64,000 nt of DNA from Thermoleophilia bacterium (GTDB taxonomy: Bacteria; Actinomycetota; Thermoleophilia; Gaiellales; Gaiellaceae). The DNA is taken from positions 1-64,000 of the forward strand of contig JAICPI010000003.1 in assembly GCA_025929895.1 (NCBI GenBank), in the 5' to 3' direction. Shown piece by piece: positions 44,446-52,913 of the stretch; the stretch's first letter is position 1, and each line of letters begins with the position of its first letter. Below the pieces are notes generated by a model. It was not told where the DNA came from, did not search any database, and worked only from the letters and a program-made list of their open reading frames with translations. The translations under genes and the position numbers were made by a program.

Positions 44446-45141
44446 ATGGAGCTCGCAACCGCACTCGCACCCAAGCGCTCGGCGCTCGCGCAGGCACGCC
44501 TCCAGCGGCAGCTCCCCGTTCGCGAGGCCGCGGCCAAGGCAGGGCTGACCGAGGACGAGGTCTCGTGGCTCGAGGAGGGCCGCGTCTACCGCTTCCGCAG
44601 CCCCGACGACGCGCTGCTCGCACTCACGCTCTACACGACCGCCCTCGGCGTCGACCACCGTGAGGCCCGGGTGCTGGCCGGGCTCCCCGTCCCCCCGAAG
44701 CCGTTCGAGGCGAACCCCCGCGCCCGGCTGCTCGTGCTGGCCGGCGTCGCGGCCGCGGTCGTCGCGCTCGTCGCGGCGTTCGTGCTACCCGGCCGGGCCG
44801 AAGAGCAGGCGCGCGCCGCGGAGGCCGCACGGCTCGCGGTCGAGGCGAAGCTGCCGAAGCCGTGGGAGATCGGGGTCGACATCCTCAACGGGAACGGCGA
44901 CATCAACCACACACGCGTCGTCGCCTCGCGCATCGGCGCGCTCGGCTACCACGTCGCCCGCGTCGCGCGGGCGAACCGGTTCGACTACCCGCAGACCGCC
45001 GTCTACTACGAGCGCGGCGGGAAAGCCGCGGCCGAGCGCCTCGCGCGGCAGCTCGACGTCGGCACGCGCCCGCTGCCGGGGGGCGACGACCCACGCCGGC
45101 TCGTCGTCATCGTCGGCCCCCCGCGCGGGCCCGCGGGCTGA
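44446..45141 (+). CDS. HTH-transmembrane-LytR_C domain protein
   Basis: A 231-residue membrane protein with three parts: a RodZ-like HTH (about 8-65: RLQRQLPVREAAAKAGLT, SWLEEGRVYRF), one transmembrane helix (about 90-112: LLVLAGVAAAVVALVAAFVL) and a C-terminal LytR_C domain with the typical GVDILNGNGDIN, GYHVARVARANRFDYPQT and YYERGGKAAAERLARQL. LytR_C domains are wall-linked modules; with a cytoplasmic HTH the protein could couple DNA or cytoskeleton to the envelope. It is followed by a 165-base imperfect palindrome. Confidence 0.8.
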   Translation: MELATALAPKRSALAQARLQRQLPVREAAAKAGLTEDEVSWLEEGRVYRFRSPDDALLALTLYTTALGVDHREARVLAGLPVPPKPFEANPRARLLVLAGVAAAVVALVAAFVLPGRAEEQARAAEAARLAVEAKLPKPWEIGVDILNGNGDINHTRVVASRIGALGYHVARVARANRFDYPQTAVYYERGGKAAAERLARQLDVGTRPLPGGDDPRRLVVIVGPPRGPAG

Positions 45142-45305
45142 GGAGGGTTTGGCGGGACGGGCCTCGTCGTCGGGGTGCGCTGGGGGTTGCGAGGCAAGGA
45201 CGCAGGGAGCCCTCGTACCTGGAGGTACGGGGGCGACTGAGGACGCGGCATCGCGGCGTCCAGCGCGGCCCGGCGGCACAGCGCCTGTTCCGCCAAAGCC
45301 CTCCT
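45141..45305. repeat. 165-bp imperfect palindrome between convergent genes
   Basis: The outer arms AGGAGGGTTTGGCGG (45141-45155) and CCGCCAAAGCCCTCCT (45290-45305) pair apart from one bulge, and the central GTACCT-GG-AGGTAC pairs fully. The segments between also align arm to arm with mismatches, so the whole element can fold as one long hairpin. It spans the gap between the LytR_C gene stop and the anti-sigma gene stop, so it may be a bidirectional terminator or a mobile palindromic repeat. Confidence 0.7.
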
Positions 45306-45306
45306 A

Positions 45307-45537
45307 CTACTGGAGCGGCGTGCGGAGCGCCGCGAGCCGGTCCTTCAGGTCCGGCGCCATCGGCTCGGTGCACGCGACCTTCACGTAGCCGCGCAGCTCG
45401 CTCTCGAACGTGAAGCGCTTCGCGCACCACGGGCAGCTCGCGAGGTGCTCCTCGACGGACGTCTGCTCCTCCACGGAAAGCGCGCGGTCGAGGTAGGGCT
45501 GCATGACCTCTTCGCAGTGATCGCAGGGATCCATCAT
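45307..45537 (-). CDS. Zinc-binding anti-sigma factor (RsrA-like)
   Basis: A 76-residue anti-sigma factor. The ZAS motif is seen as CDHCEEVMQPYLD, then EHLASCPWCAKRF with His and the CXXC pair that would bind zinc and act as the redox switch. The start overlaps the sigR-like stop by 4 bases, as in SigR-RsrA operons of actinobacteria. It is shorter than Streptomyces RsrA. Thiol oxidation is expected to release zinc and the sigma factor; this is inferred from the family. Confidence 0.87.
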   Translation of the reverse strand: MMDPCDHCEEVMQPYLDRALSVEEQTSVEEHLASCPWCAKRFTFESELRGYVKVACTEPMAPDLKDRLAALRTPLQ

Positions 45538-46115
45538 CCGGTCTCCACTGCGCGATCCGCGAGCTCCTGCTTCAGCGCGCGGCGCGCACGGTGCAATCGT
45601 GACATCACTGTACCGATCGGGATGTCGAGGATCTGCGCGGCGTCCTGGTAGGAGAAGTCGCCGAGGTCCACGAGCACGAGTACGTCGCGGAAGTCGTGGG
45701 GGACGGCAGAGAGCGCTCCGACCACGTCATCTTGGGATAAACGCTCGGCGACCTGATCTTCTTCCAGGGGCCGGCTGCTCGACTCCTCGAGCCGGTTGTA
45801 GAGGTAGTAGTCGCTCTCCTCCATCGGCTGCGTCTCGGGGCGGCGCTGCTGGCGGCGGGCGCGGTCGATGTTGAGGTTCGTGAGGATCCGGAGCAGCCAC
45901 GCGCGCAGGTTGGTGCCCGGCGTGAACGACTTCCAGCTCCTGAAGGCGCGCGCGTAGGTCTCCTGCATCAGGTCCTCAGCCTCCTCGCGCGAGCCCACGA
46001 GCCCGCGCGCGACGCGGTAGACCTGGTCGGCGAGGTCGAGCGCCTCCTCCTCGAAGCGGACCCGCTCGCGCGCCTCGTTCGCGATGCGGCGGCCCTCCGT
46101 ATCCGTGTCGGACAT
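45534..46115 (-). CDS. sigR: ECF RNA polymerase sigma factor, SigR/SigH type
   Basis: A 193-residue sigma factor with region 2 (ADQVYRVARGLVGSREEAED, LMQETYARAFRSWKSF, LRAWLLRILTNLNIDRARR) and region 4 (VPHDFRDVLVLVDLGDFSYQ, AQILDIPIGTVMSRLHRARR). This is the SigR/SigH subgroup that controls thiol-oxidative stress genes. It overlaps an HMA-domain gene upstream (TGATG) and the anti-sigma gene downstream. The minus-strand TAGCAT before the HMA gene probably drives all three. Confidence 0.92.
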   Translation of the reverse strand: MSDTDTEGRRIANEARERVRFEEEALDLADQVYRVARGLVGSREEAEDLMQETYARAFRSWKSFTPGTNLRAWLLRILTNLNIDRARRQQRRPETQPMEESDYYLYNRLEESSSRPLEEDQVAERLSQDDVVGALSAVPHDFRDVLVLVDLGDFSYQDAAQILDIPIGTVMSRLHRARRALKQELADRAVETG

Positions 46116-46330
46116 CAGCCGACCGCTTCGAGCGCCGGGAAGCCGGCTCCGGACATCGCGGCGACGAGCTCCTCGCGGCTGGTGCGGGACTCGTCCCAGG
46201 TGAGCGTCACCTCGCCCATCAGGTTCGCGGACGCCGCCTCGAGCCCCTGGTGGCCCTCGAGCGCCGCGCCCAGCTTCATGACGCAGCGCTCGCAGCGGAC
46301 GCCGCGCACCTGGATCGTCTCCGTCGTCAC
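46115..46330 (-). CDS. Heavy-metal-associated (HMA) domain protein
   Basis: A 71-residue CopZ-like protein with the metal site GVRCERCVMKLGAALEG, a CXXC motif at the end of the first strand. It could carry copper, zinc or another soft metal, or act as a thiol sensor. It heads the operon with the SigR-like factor and its zinc-binding anti-sigma factor, an uncommon combination. The GTG at 46330 is 7 bases from a minus-strand TAGCAT (46338-46343). It is divergent from nothing close; 162 bases separate it from the next gene. Confidence 0.85.
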   Translation of the reverse strand: MTTETIQVRGVRCERCVMKLGAALEGHQGLEAASANLMGEVTLTWDESRTSREELVAAMSGAGFPALEAVG

Positions 46331-46337
46331 GCGGGCG

Positions 46338-46343
46338 ATGCTA
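46338..46343 (-). promoter_or_regulatory. -10 element TAGCAT for the HMA-sigR operon
   Basis: TAGCAT on the minus strand, 7 bases from the GTG at 46330. A weak hairpin (46416-46433, CCAGGC/GCCTGG) farther upstream may terminate the preceding glutamate-cysteine ligase gene. Confidence 0.45.
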
Positions 46344-46492
46344 GAGGTTTGGCGTGAGACTGGCGTGATGCCGGGGATGGCTCAGACCAAGCCGGGCGCC
46401 GTCATCGCTCGCAGGCCAGGCTGTGAGGCCTGGACAAGAGTGAGGGCGGTGATCCGGCGCCGCGTCTGAGCCACCACCGGCGCGCGGCAGTC

Positions 46493-47563
46493 TTACGTCG
46501 AGCCTCCCTGCGACCGAGTCAGGGCGTCGCGGCACGCCGCTCGCGCGTCGCCCTGGGCGAGCTGGCGGTCGGCTTCGCAGGCCTGTGGGTCGATCGGCTC
46601 GAGCAGCGCGACGTCCGCGTGCCGCCCGACCAGCTCGACGAGCTCTCGGTAGAGCTCGGGCACCGGCACCAGGCGGTCGTCGTACGGGTGGATCAGGCTC
46701 GCGCGGGGGCCGAACCGCGCCGCGAAGAAGCGGTTCGTGTGGTAGTCGGCGCGCACCGTCGGGGCCGCACGACGGTCGTCCTGCGCCGCCCAGACCGCGA
46801 GCGCGTGCAGCAGCGCGACCACGGCGCCCGACAGCGCCACGTCGGTCGGCTGGTCGGGCACGCGGAGCTCGAGCGTCCCGAGGGCCGGGTGCACGCGCGC
46901 GTCCCACCACGTCTGCGTCGGCCGCGCGAGCACGCCGGCGCGCACCCAGCGCTCCATCATCGCCTCCCACTCGCTCCATGACGAGAAGGGCGGCGGCATG
47001 CCCGAGCGCGGAAGCGTCGCGAGGATCTCGGCGCGCGTCGAGAGCAATCCCGTCTCGATGCCGCGGAACCACGGCGAGTTCGCGGCGAGCGCGAGCACGA
47101 CGGGAAGCCAGGGCAGCACGCGCTCGTGCGCGCGCACGCACGACTCGGGATCGGCCATCGCCACGTGCACGTGCAGGCCGCAGACCCCTTGCCGTCGCGC
47201 GACTGGTCCGGTCGCTGCGACGAACTCGAGGTAGGCCGGGTCCTCCGTGATCGGCTGCGTCTCCGGGTCCGCGAACGGATGCGTGCCGATCGCGAGCACC
47301 CCGAGGCTCTCCGCACGCGCCGTCTCGACCACTCGGCCGCGCAGCTCGCGGACCTCGGCGAACGCCGCGCCCGGCGAGTCGCAGATGCCGGTCGCAGTCT
47401 CGACGAAGGTCCCGATCAGCTCGAGCTTGACCCGCGCGTCGGCGGCGCGCTCGACGACGCGCGTCGCGGCAGCCGCGGGCTCGAGCGTTCGCTCGTCCAC
47501 GAGCAGCAGCTCCTCCTCGACGCCCACGGAGAAGGGCGCGCTCTGGCCGAATGCGTGCTCGAT
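46493..47563 (-). CDS. Carboxylate-amine ligase, YbdK-type glutamate-cysteine ligase 2, apparent ATC start
   Basis: A 356-residue enzyme of the YbdK/GCS2 family, which makes gamma-glutamylcysteine-like bonds. The conserved opening FGQSAPFSVGVEEELLLVD starts at residue 5 when read from ATC 47563. GTG 47527 would remove the conserved FG-S-PF part. No ATG/GTG/TTG lies between the in-frame TAA at 47573-47575 and that GTG. TAAGTT sits exactly 6 bases before the ATC. Other motifs are GLHVHVAMAD, NSPWFRGIETGLLSTRAEIL and GTLELRVPDQP. It follows htrA with a 16-base gap. Confidence 0.85.
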   Translation of the reverse strand: MEHAFGQSAPFSVGVEEELLLVDERTLEPAAAATRVVERAADARVKLELIGTFVETATGICDSPGAAFAEVRELRGRVVETARAESLGVLAIGTHPFADPETQPITEDPAYLEFVAATGPVARRQGVCGLHVHVAMADPESCVRAHERVLPWLPVVLALAANSPWFRGIETGLLSTRAEILATLPRSGMPPPFSSWSEWEAMMERWVRAGVLARPTQTWWDARVHPALGTLELRVPDQPTDVALSGAVVALLHALAVWAAQDDRRAAPTVRADYHTNRFFAARFGPRASLIHPYDDRLVPVPELYRELVELVGRHADVALLEPIDPQACEADRQLAQGDARAACRDALTRSQGGST

Positions 47564-47569
47564 GCGAGG

Positions 47570-47575
47570 AACTTA
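47570..47575 (-). promoter_or_regulatory. -10 element TAAGTT before the ATC-start ligase gene
   Basis: TAAGTT on the minus strand with 6 bases to ATC 47563. Hexamer and spacing are identical to the site before the NYN gene at 48816. Confidence 0.5.
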
Positions 47576-47579
47576 AAGG

Positions 47580-48755
47580 CTATTCGGCCGACGGGGCTCG
47601 GCCGAGCTCGACGGGCACGACCAGCTGGTCGTCGCCGCGGTAGACCGAGACCTCGATCTCGTCGCCCGGCCGCTTGCGGGCCAGGATCGCGCGCAACCGC
47701 TCGGGCGTCGTGACCGCCTCGCCGTCGACGGCGACGATGATGTCGCCCCCGAGCCGCCAGCTCTCGCCTCCGACGATCACCGTGCGACGACCCGGTCTCA
47801 GGCCGGCCTGCTCGGCGGCGCTGTTCGGGACCACGGAGTCGATCAGCAGCCCCTCGTTCGTCCCGAGCCGGAAGAGCCGTCCGATGTCCTCGGTGAGCGG
47901 TGAGGTCTGGACCCCGAGGAACGCGTGCTCGACCTTGCCGCCGCGGATGATCTGCGCCGTCACCGCGCGCACGGTGTCGACCGGGACCGCGAACCCGACG
48001 CCGACGTTGCCCGACCCCTGGTTCGCCGTCGTGATCAGGGTGTTCACGCCGATCACCTCGCCGCGCGCGTTCAGGAGCGGCCCGCCGGAGTTCCCGGGGT
48101 TGATCGCCGCGTCGGTCTGGATCGCGTTGTCGATCGCGAGCTCGTTCGGGGCCTGGAGGACCCGCCCGATCGCGCTGACGATTCCCGCAGTGACCGAGCG
48201 CTCGTACCCGAAGGGGTTGCCGATCGCGACGACCGCGTCGCCGACTCGGACGGAGGCCGAGCGACCGAACCGAAGCGGGGTCAGCCCGCGCGGCGGGGTG
48301 TTCACCTTGAGCACGGCGAGGTCGGTGGAGGGATCGACGCCGACCACGCTCGCCCGCACGGCCTCGTCGTTGGAGAAGCTGACGTTGACGTTGACGGCGT
48401 TCTCGACCACGTGGAAGTTGGTGACGACGAAACCCGTCTTCGTGATCACGAACCCCGAGCCGAGCGAGCGCGTCCGCTGGGGGAAGGCGTCGAACGGGTC
48501 GGCCTGCACCGGGCCGGTGGCCTCGACCTGGACGACCCCCTTCGAGTTCCGCCGGTAGACGTCGCCCGGTGTGAGCCGCTCCTCGTCCGCGAACGAGGCC
48601 GGGCTCGTGAACACCTCGGGCGAGACCTCGCGGATGGTCGTCCCGCTGCCGAGCTTGCCGAGCGCGTTCGCGCCCACGAGCGCCAGGCCGCCGCCCAGGA
48701 GGCCGGCGGCCACGAGCGCCGCGGTTCCCAGCAGGAAGCGGACGTTCCGGCTCAC
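47580..48755 (-). CDS. htrA: HtrA/DegP-like trypsin-PDZ serine protease
   Basis: A 391-residue envelope quality-control protease. An N-terminal membrane anchor (FLLGTAALVAAGLLGGGLAL) leads to the protease domain with His in VVTNFHVVENA, Asp in DPSTDLAVLKV and Ser in NPGNSGGPLLNA, then a C-terminal PDZ domain (about 290-390, LIDSVVPNSAAEQAGLRPG). The GTG at 48755 has TATAAC 7 bases upstream on the minus strand. It is divergent from the NYN gene and cotranscribed or closely followed by the YbdK-type ligase. Confidence 0.93.
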   Translation of the reverse strand: MSRNVRFLLGTAALVAAGLLGGGLALVGANALGKLGSGTTIREVSPEVFTSPASFADEERLTPGDVYRRNSKGVVQVEATGPVQADPFDAFPQRTRSLGSGFVITKTGFVVTNFHVVENAVNVNVSFSNDEAVRASVVGVDPSTDLAVLKVNTPPRGLTPLRFGRSASVRVGDAVVAIGNPFGYERSVTAGIVSAIGRVLQAPNELAIDNAIQTDAAINPGNSGGPLLNARGEVIGVNTLITTANQGSGNVGVGFAVPVDTVRAVTAQIIRGGKVEHAFLGVQTSPLTEDIGRLFRLGTNEGLLIDSVVPNSAAEQAGLRPGRRTVIVGGESWRLGGDIIVAVDGEAVTTPERLRAILARKRPGDEIEVSVYRGDDQLVVPVELGRAPSAE

Positions 48756-48762
48756 GCGGCCG

Positions 48763-48768
48763 GTTATA
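48763..48768 (-). promoter_or_regulatory. -10 element TATAAC for htrA
   Basis: TATAAC on the minus strand, 7 bases from the GTG at 48755. Confidence 0.5.
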
Positions 48769-48803
48769 GCGTCGCCCCGGTTCAGCCGCGTTTGCGCCCG
48801 CGT

Positions 48804-48809
48804 TAAGTT
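48804..48809 (+). promoter_or_regulatory. -10 element TAAGTT before the ATC-start NYN gene
   Basis: TAAGTT with 6 bases to ATC 48816. Its TAA is also an in-frame stop, so the coding frame cannot begin earlier. Confidence 0.5.
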
Positions 48810-48815
48810 GCGCCC

Positions 48816-49145
48816 ATCGTCACGACCGTCCTCGTCGACGCTCGCAACGTCCTGCGCTCGCGCTGGCCGAACATCCCCGAGCGCGAGCTCGTCGAGCTGA
48901 CGAGGGCGTGGGCGGAGGAGCAGGGGCTCGCCGCGCTCCTGGTCTTCGACGGCCGCGCGCCGCTCGAGGCGGCGGACGTCGTCGGGACGGCCGGGGAGAG
49001 CGCGGACGACTGGATCGCACGCGAAGCCGCGCGCTTCGCCCCCTACTGGCTCGTCACGTCCGACCGCGAGCTGCGGCAACGCGCGGGCGGCGGTGCCGAG
49101 CGCGTGCTCGGCGGCGGCAGTTTCGCCGCGACCCTGGTGCGGTAG
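48816..49145 (+). CDS. NYN/PIN-like domain protein (YacP type), apparent ATC start
   Basis: A 109-residue putative RNase-like protein. The first strand TVLVDARNVLRSRWP (from residue 4) carries the Asp and Asn of the NYN active site; LLVFDGRAPLEA, ESADDWIAREAARF and LVTSDRELRQRAGG supply the further acidic residues, and GGSFAATLVR ends the fold. An in-frame TAA lies at 48804 and no ATG, GTG or TTG occurs before the first conserved strand, so ATC 48816 is the only start that fits; TAAGTT is 6 bases upstream. YacP-like proteins process rRNA or mRNA. It is followed by the F420 gene after 10 bases. Confidence 0.75.
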   Translation: MVTTVLVDARNVLRSRWPNIPERELVELTRAWAEEQGLAALLVFDGRAPLEAADVVGTAGESADDWIAREAARFAPYWLVTSDRELRQRAGGGAERVLGGGSFAATLVR

Positions 49146-49155
49146 CAGCGCAGTC

Positions 49156-50115
49156 GTGACCGAGTTCGGCTACGCCCTCTCCTCCGAGGAGCACTCTCCG
49201 GCCCGGCTCGTCGAGAACGCGCGCAAGGCCGAGGAGGCCGGGTTCGAGTTCGCGATGATCTCCGACCACTTCCACCCGTGGGTGGACGCGCAGGGCGAAT
49301 CGCCGTTCGTCTGGAGCGTGATCGGCGCGATCGCGCAGGCGACGGACCGGATTCGCCTCGGCACCGGCGTCACGTGCCCGACGATCCGGATCCACCCCGC
49401 GATCGTCGCGCACGCCGCGGCGACGAGCGCCGCGCTGATGCCCGGCCGCTTCTTCCTCGGCGTCGGCTCGGGCGAGAACCTGAACGAGCACATCCTCGGC
49501 GACCACTGGCCGGCACCGGACGAGCGCCTGGAGCTGCTCGAGGAGGCGATCGAGGTGATGCGGCTGCTCTGGCAGGGCGGCTACCAGACGCATCGCGGCA
49601 AGCACTACGTCGTCGAGAACGCGCGCCTCTACACGCTCCCGGAGGAGCGCGTTCAGGTCGCGGTCGCGGCGGCGAAGGAGCAGGCGGCCGAGCTCGCCGG
49701 CCGCGTCGGGGACGCGTTCGTGAACACCTCGCCGGAGCGCGAGCCGATCGAGCAGTTCGAGCGCGCCGGCGGCGAGGGCAAGCCGAAGTACGGCCAGGTC
49801 ACGGTCTGCTGGGCACAGAGCGAGGAGGAGGCCGCGCAGACCGTCCGCGACGTCTGGCCGACCGCGGCGCTCGGCGGCGACCTGTCGTACGAGCTGCCGC
49901 TCCCGCGACACTTCGAGCAGGCGACCGAGAACGTCGAGGCGGGCGACTTCGAGGGCAAGCTGCCGCTCGGCCCCGACCCCGCGACGTACCTCGAGCAGAT
50001 CCGGGAGATGGTGGAGGTCGGATACACGCACGTCTACCTCCACCAGATCGGCCGGGACCAGGACGGCTTCTTCCGCTTCTGGCAGGAGCGCCTCGAGCCG
50101 GAGCTCGTCGGGTAG
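49156..50115 (+). CDS. F420-dependent LLM-class oxidoreductase (TIGR03557-like)
   Basis: A 319-residue TIM-barrel enzyme of the luciferase-like class related to F420-dependent glucose-6-phosphate dehydrogenase: FGYALSSEEHSPARLVENAR, FEFAMISDHFHPWVD, LGTGVTCPTIRIHPAIVAHA, FFLGVGSGENLNEHIL and the C-terminal YTHVYLHQIGRDQDGFF. The His in SDHFHPW is typical of the subgroup. The true substrate is uncertain. GTG 49156 was chosen over an earlier in-frame start that would overlap the NYN gene. The stop TAG provides the -10 of acnA. Confidence 0.88.
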   Translation: MTEFGYALSSEEHSPARLVENARKAEEAGFEFAMISDHFHPWVDAQGESPFVWSVIGAIAQATDRIRLGTGVTCPTIRIHPAIVAHAAATSAALMPGRFFLGVGSGENLNEHILGDHWPAPDERLELLEEAIEVMRLLWQGGYQTHRGKHYVVENARLYTLPEERVQVAVAAAKEQAAELAGRVGDAFVNTSPEREPIEQFERAGGEGKPKYGQVTVCWAQSEEEAAQTVRDVWPTAALGGDLSYELPLPRHFEQATENVEAGDFEGKLPLGPDPATYLEQIREMVEVGYTHVYLHQIGRDQDGFFRFWQERLEPELVG

Positions 50116-50118
50116 AGT
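50113..50118 (+). promoter_or_regulatory. -10 element TAGAGT for acnA, overlapping the F420-gene stop
   Basis: TAGAGT with 6 bases to the GTG at 50125; its TAG is the stop of the previous gene. Confidence 0.5.
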
Positions 50119-50124
50119 CGAAGC

Positions 50125-52878
50125 GTGAGCTTCGACGCGCGCTCGACGCTGCGCGTGGGCGGCGAGGAGCACGAGATCTTCCGCCTCGACGCGCTTCAGT
50201 CCCGCTGGGACGTCGAGCGCCTTCCCTACTCGCTCAAGATCCTGCTCGAGAACGTCCTGCGGCTGGGCGACGAGCACGACGTCGAGGCGGTCGCGGGCTG
50301 GAACGCCGCGGCCGACCCGACGGAGGAGATCGCGTTCACCCCCGCCCGCGTGCTCCTCCAGGACTTCACCGGCGTGCCCGCGATCGTCGACCTCGCCGCG
50401 ATGCGCGACGCGATGCGCGACCTCGGCGGCGACCCCGCGAAGATCAACCCCCTGCTCCCCGCCGAGCTCGTGATCGACCATTCCGTGCAGGTCGACGAGT
50501 ACGCCACGCGCCTCGCGATCAGCCGCAACGCCGAGCTCGAGTTCGAGCGGAACAAGGAGCGCTACGCCTTCCTGCGCTGGGGCCAGACGGCGTTCCGCAA
50601 CTTCAAGGTCGTGCCGCCGAACACGGGAATCGTGCACCAGGTCAACCTGGAGTACTTGGCCAGAGTGGTCGAGACGCGCGACGGACGGGCGTTCCCCGAC
50701 ACGCTCGTCGGCACCGACTCGCACACGACGATGATCAACGGGCTCGGCGTACTCGGCTGGGGCGTCGGCGGGATCGAGGCGGAGGCCGGCATGCTCGGCG
50801 AGCCGATCTCGATGCTCGTGCCGCAGGTGGTCGGCTTCCGGCTCGTCGGGCGGCTGCCGGAGGGAGCGACCGCCACCGACCTCGTGCTCACCGTGACCGA
50901 GGTGTTGCGGAGCGTCGGCGTCGTCGGGAAGTTCGTCGAGTACTTCGGCGCCGGGCTGCCGTCGCTGCCGCTCGCGGACCGCGCGACGATCGGGAACATG
51001 TCGCCCGAGTACGGCGCGACGTGCGGGTTCTTCCCGGTCGACGAGGTGACGCTCGACTACCTCCGCCTCACCGGTCGGAGCGAGGAGCGGATCGCGCTCG
51101 TCGAGGCGTACTGCAAGGAGAACCTCCTCTGGCACGACCCCGGGCACGAGCCGACGTACACGGAGGTGGTCGAGCTCGACCTCGGCGAGGTCGTGCCCTC
51201 GATCGCAGGCCCGCGGCGGCCGCAGGACCGCGTGACGCTCGCGGACGCGAAGACGTCGTTTTTGGCCGCGCTCGGCACGTTCGGCGTGGACTACCTGACC
51301 ACCCACGACGAGCAGGTCGAGGAGACCTTCCCCGCGAGCGATCCGACCGCCGAGCAGCACCCCGCGACGAACGGCACCGAGGACGCGGCACCGGACCCGC
51401 CCGCGCCCGTCCCCACCGTGGCCCTCGCGGAGCGCGCCGAACGCGTTCCGGTCACGATGAACGGCGACCGCTTCGAGCTCGAGCATGGAGCCGTCGTGAT
51501 CGCGGCGATCACGAGCTGCACGAACACGTCGAACCCGCAGGTGATGGTCGGCGCCGGCCTGCTCGCGAAGAAGGCGGTCGAGCGAGGGCTGCGGCGGAAG
51601 CCGTGGGTGAAGTCGAGCCTCGCCCCCGGCTCGAAGGTCGTGACCGAGTACTACGAGCGCGCCGGGCTGACGCAGTACCTCGAGGCGCTCGGCTTCCACA
51701 CCGTCGGCTACGGCTGCACGACCTGCATCGGGAACTCGGGGCCGCTGCCCGAGCAGATCTCGAAGGCGGTCGACGAGGGCGAGCTCGTGGTCGCGTCCGT
51801 GCTCTCGGGGAACCGCAACTTCGAGGCGCGCATCCATCCCGAGGTGAAGGCGAACTACCTCGCGTCGCCGCCGCTCGTGGTCGCGTACGCGATCGCGGGG
51901 CGGATGGACCTCGACCTGACGACCGAGCCGCTCGGGCAGGACGAGGCCGGTGCCGACGTGTATCTGCGCGACATCTGGCCGACCTCCGCGGAGGTGCAGG
52001 AGGCGATCGCCGCCTCGGTCCGGGGCGAGATGTTCACGCGGACGTACGCGGACGTGTTCGAGGGGGACGAGAACTGGCGCTCGCTCGACACGCCCGAGGG
52101 TGAGCTGTTCGCGTGGGACGAGGCTTCGACGTATGTGCGCCAGCCGCCGTACTTCCACGGCCTGCCCCGCGAGCCCCGTCCCGTGGAAGACCTGCGCGGC
52201 GCGCGCTGCCTCGTCGTGCTCGGGGACTCCGTCACCACCGACCACATCTCCCCCGCCGGCGCGATCAAGCCCGACTCGCCCGCGGGGAAGTACCTCGTCG
52301 AGCGCGGGATCGAGCGGAAGCAGTTCAACTCCTACGGGTCGCGCCGCGGGAACCACGAGGTGATGGTGCGCGGCACCTTCGCGAACGTGCGCCTGCGCAA
52401 CCTGCTCGTCCCCGGCAGCGAGGGAACGTGGACCGCGCACGTCCCGAGCGGCGACGAGGGGACGATCTACGAGGTCTCCGAGCGCTACCTCGCCGAGCGC
52501 ACGCCGCTGATCGTGATCGCGGGCAAGGAGTACGGCTCGGGCTCGTCGCGCGACTGGGCCGCGAAGGGGCCGAACCTCCTCGGCGTCGAGGCCGTGATCG
52601 CGGAGAGCTACGAGCGGATCCACCGCTCGAACCTGCTGATGATGGGCGTGCTCCCGCTCCAGTTCGGGGACGGCGAGGGACGCGAGGCGCTCGGCCTGAC
52701 CGGGCGCGAGGAGTTCTCGATCGAGGGCGTCGAGAACGGCGAGGCCCGCGAGGTGCTCGTCCGCGCAGACCGCAAGGAGTTCCGGGCCCGCGTGCGGCTC
52801 GACACCCCGCGCGAGCGGGAGTACTTCCGCCACGGCGGGATCCTGCCCTTCGTGCTGCGGAGGCTCCTGGCCGCGTAA
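50125..52878 (+). CDS. acnA: Aconitate hydratase A
   Basis: A 917-residue [4Fe-4S] enzyme that isomerises citrate to isocitrate in the TCA cycle. Features in order: [56 protein letters not shown], the cluster Cys in [15 protein letters not shown] and in [29 protein letters not shown], and the swivel domain with [14 protein letters not shown] and [17 protein letters not shown]. An acidic linker (about 395-430) separates the halves. The length is normal for AcnA. As an Fe-S protein it could be post-transcriptionally regulated, but nothing in the sequence shows this. Confidence 0.97.
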   Translation: MSFDARSTLRVGGEEHEIFRLDALQSRWDVERLPYSLKILLENVLRLGDEHDVEAVAGWNAAADPTEEIAFTPARVLLQDFTGVPAIVDLAAMRDAMRDLGGDPAKINPLLPAELVIDHSVQVDEYATRLAISRNAELEFERNKERYAFLRWGQTAFRNFKVVPPNTGIVHQVNLEYLARVVETRDGRAFPDTLVGTDSHTTMINGLGVLGWGVGGIEAEAGMLGEPISMLVPQVVGFRLVGRLPEGATATDLVLTVTEVLRSVGVVGKFVEYFGAGLPSLPLADRATIGNMSPEYGATCGFFPVDEVTLDYLRLTGRSEERIALVEAYCKENLLWHDPGHEPTYTEVVELDLGEVVPSIAGPRRPQDRVTLADAKTSFLAALGTFGVDYLTTHDEQVEETFPASDPTAEQHPATNGTEDAAPDPPAPVPTVALAERAERVPVTMNGDRFELEHGAVVIAAITSCTNTSNPQVMVGAGLLAKKAVERGLRRKPWVKSSLAPGSKVVTEYYERAGLTQYLEALGFHTVGYGCTTCIGNSGPLPEQISKAVDEGELVVASVLSGNRNFEARIHPEVKANYLASPPLVVAYAIAGRMDLDLTTEPLGQDEAGADVYLRDIWPTSAEVQEAIAASVRGEMFTRTYADVFEGDENWRSLDTPEGELFAWDEASTYVRQPPYFHGLPREPRPVEDLRGARCLVVLGDSVTTDHISPAGAIKPDSPAGKYLVERGIERKQFNSYGSRRGNHEVMVRGTFANVRLRNLLVPGSEGTWTAHVPSGDEGTIYEVSERYLAERTPLIVIAGKEYGSGSSRDWAAKGPNLLGVEAVIAESYERIHRSNLLMMGVLPLQFGDGEGREALGLTGREEFSIEGVENGEAREVLVRADRKEFRARVRLDTPREREYFRHGGILPFVLRRLLAA

Positions 52879-52913
52879 CCGATCCGGCGCCTCGCCCGTT
52901 CGAACGAGTGAGG

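Noticed and set aside
45141-45305. Palindrome as an integron attC site
   Set aside because: No GTTRRRY-type core or integrase is visible, and the arms are much longer than attC core sites.
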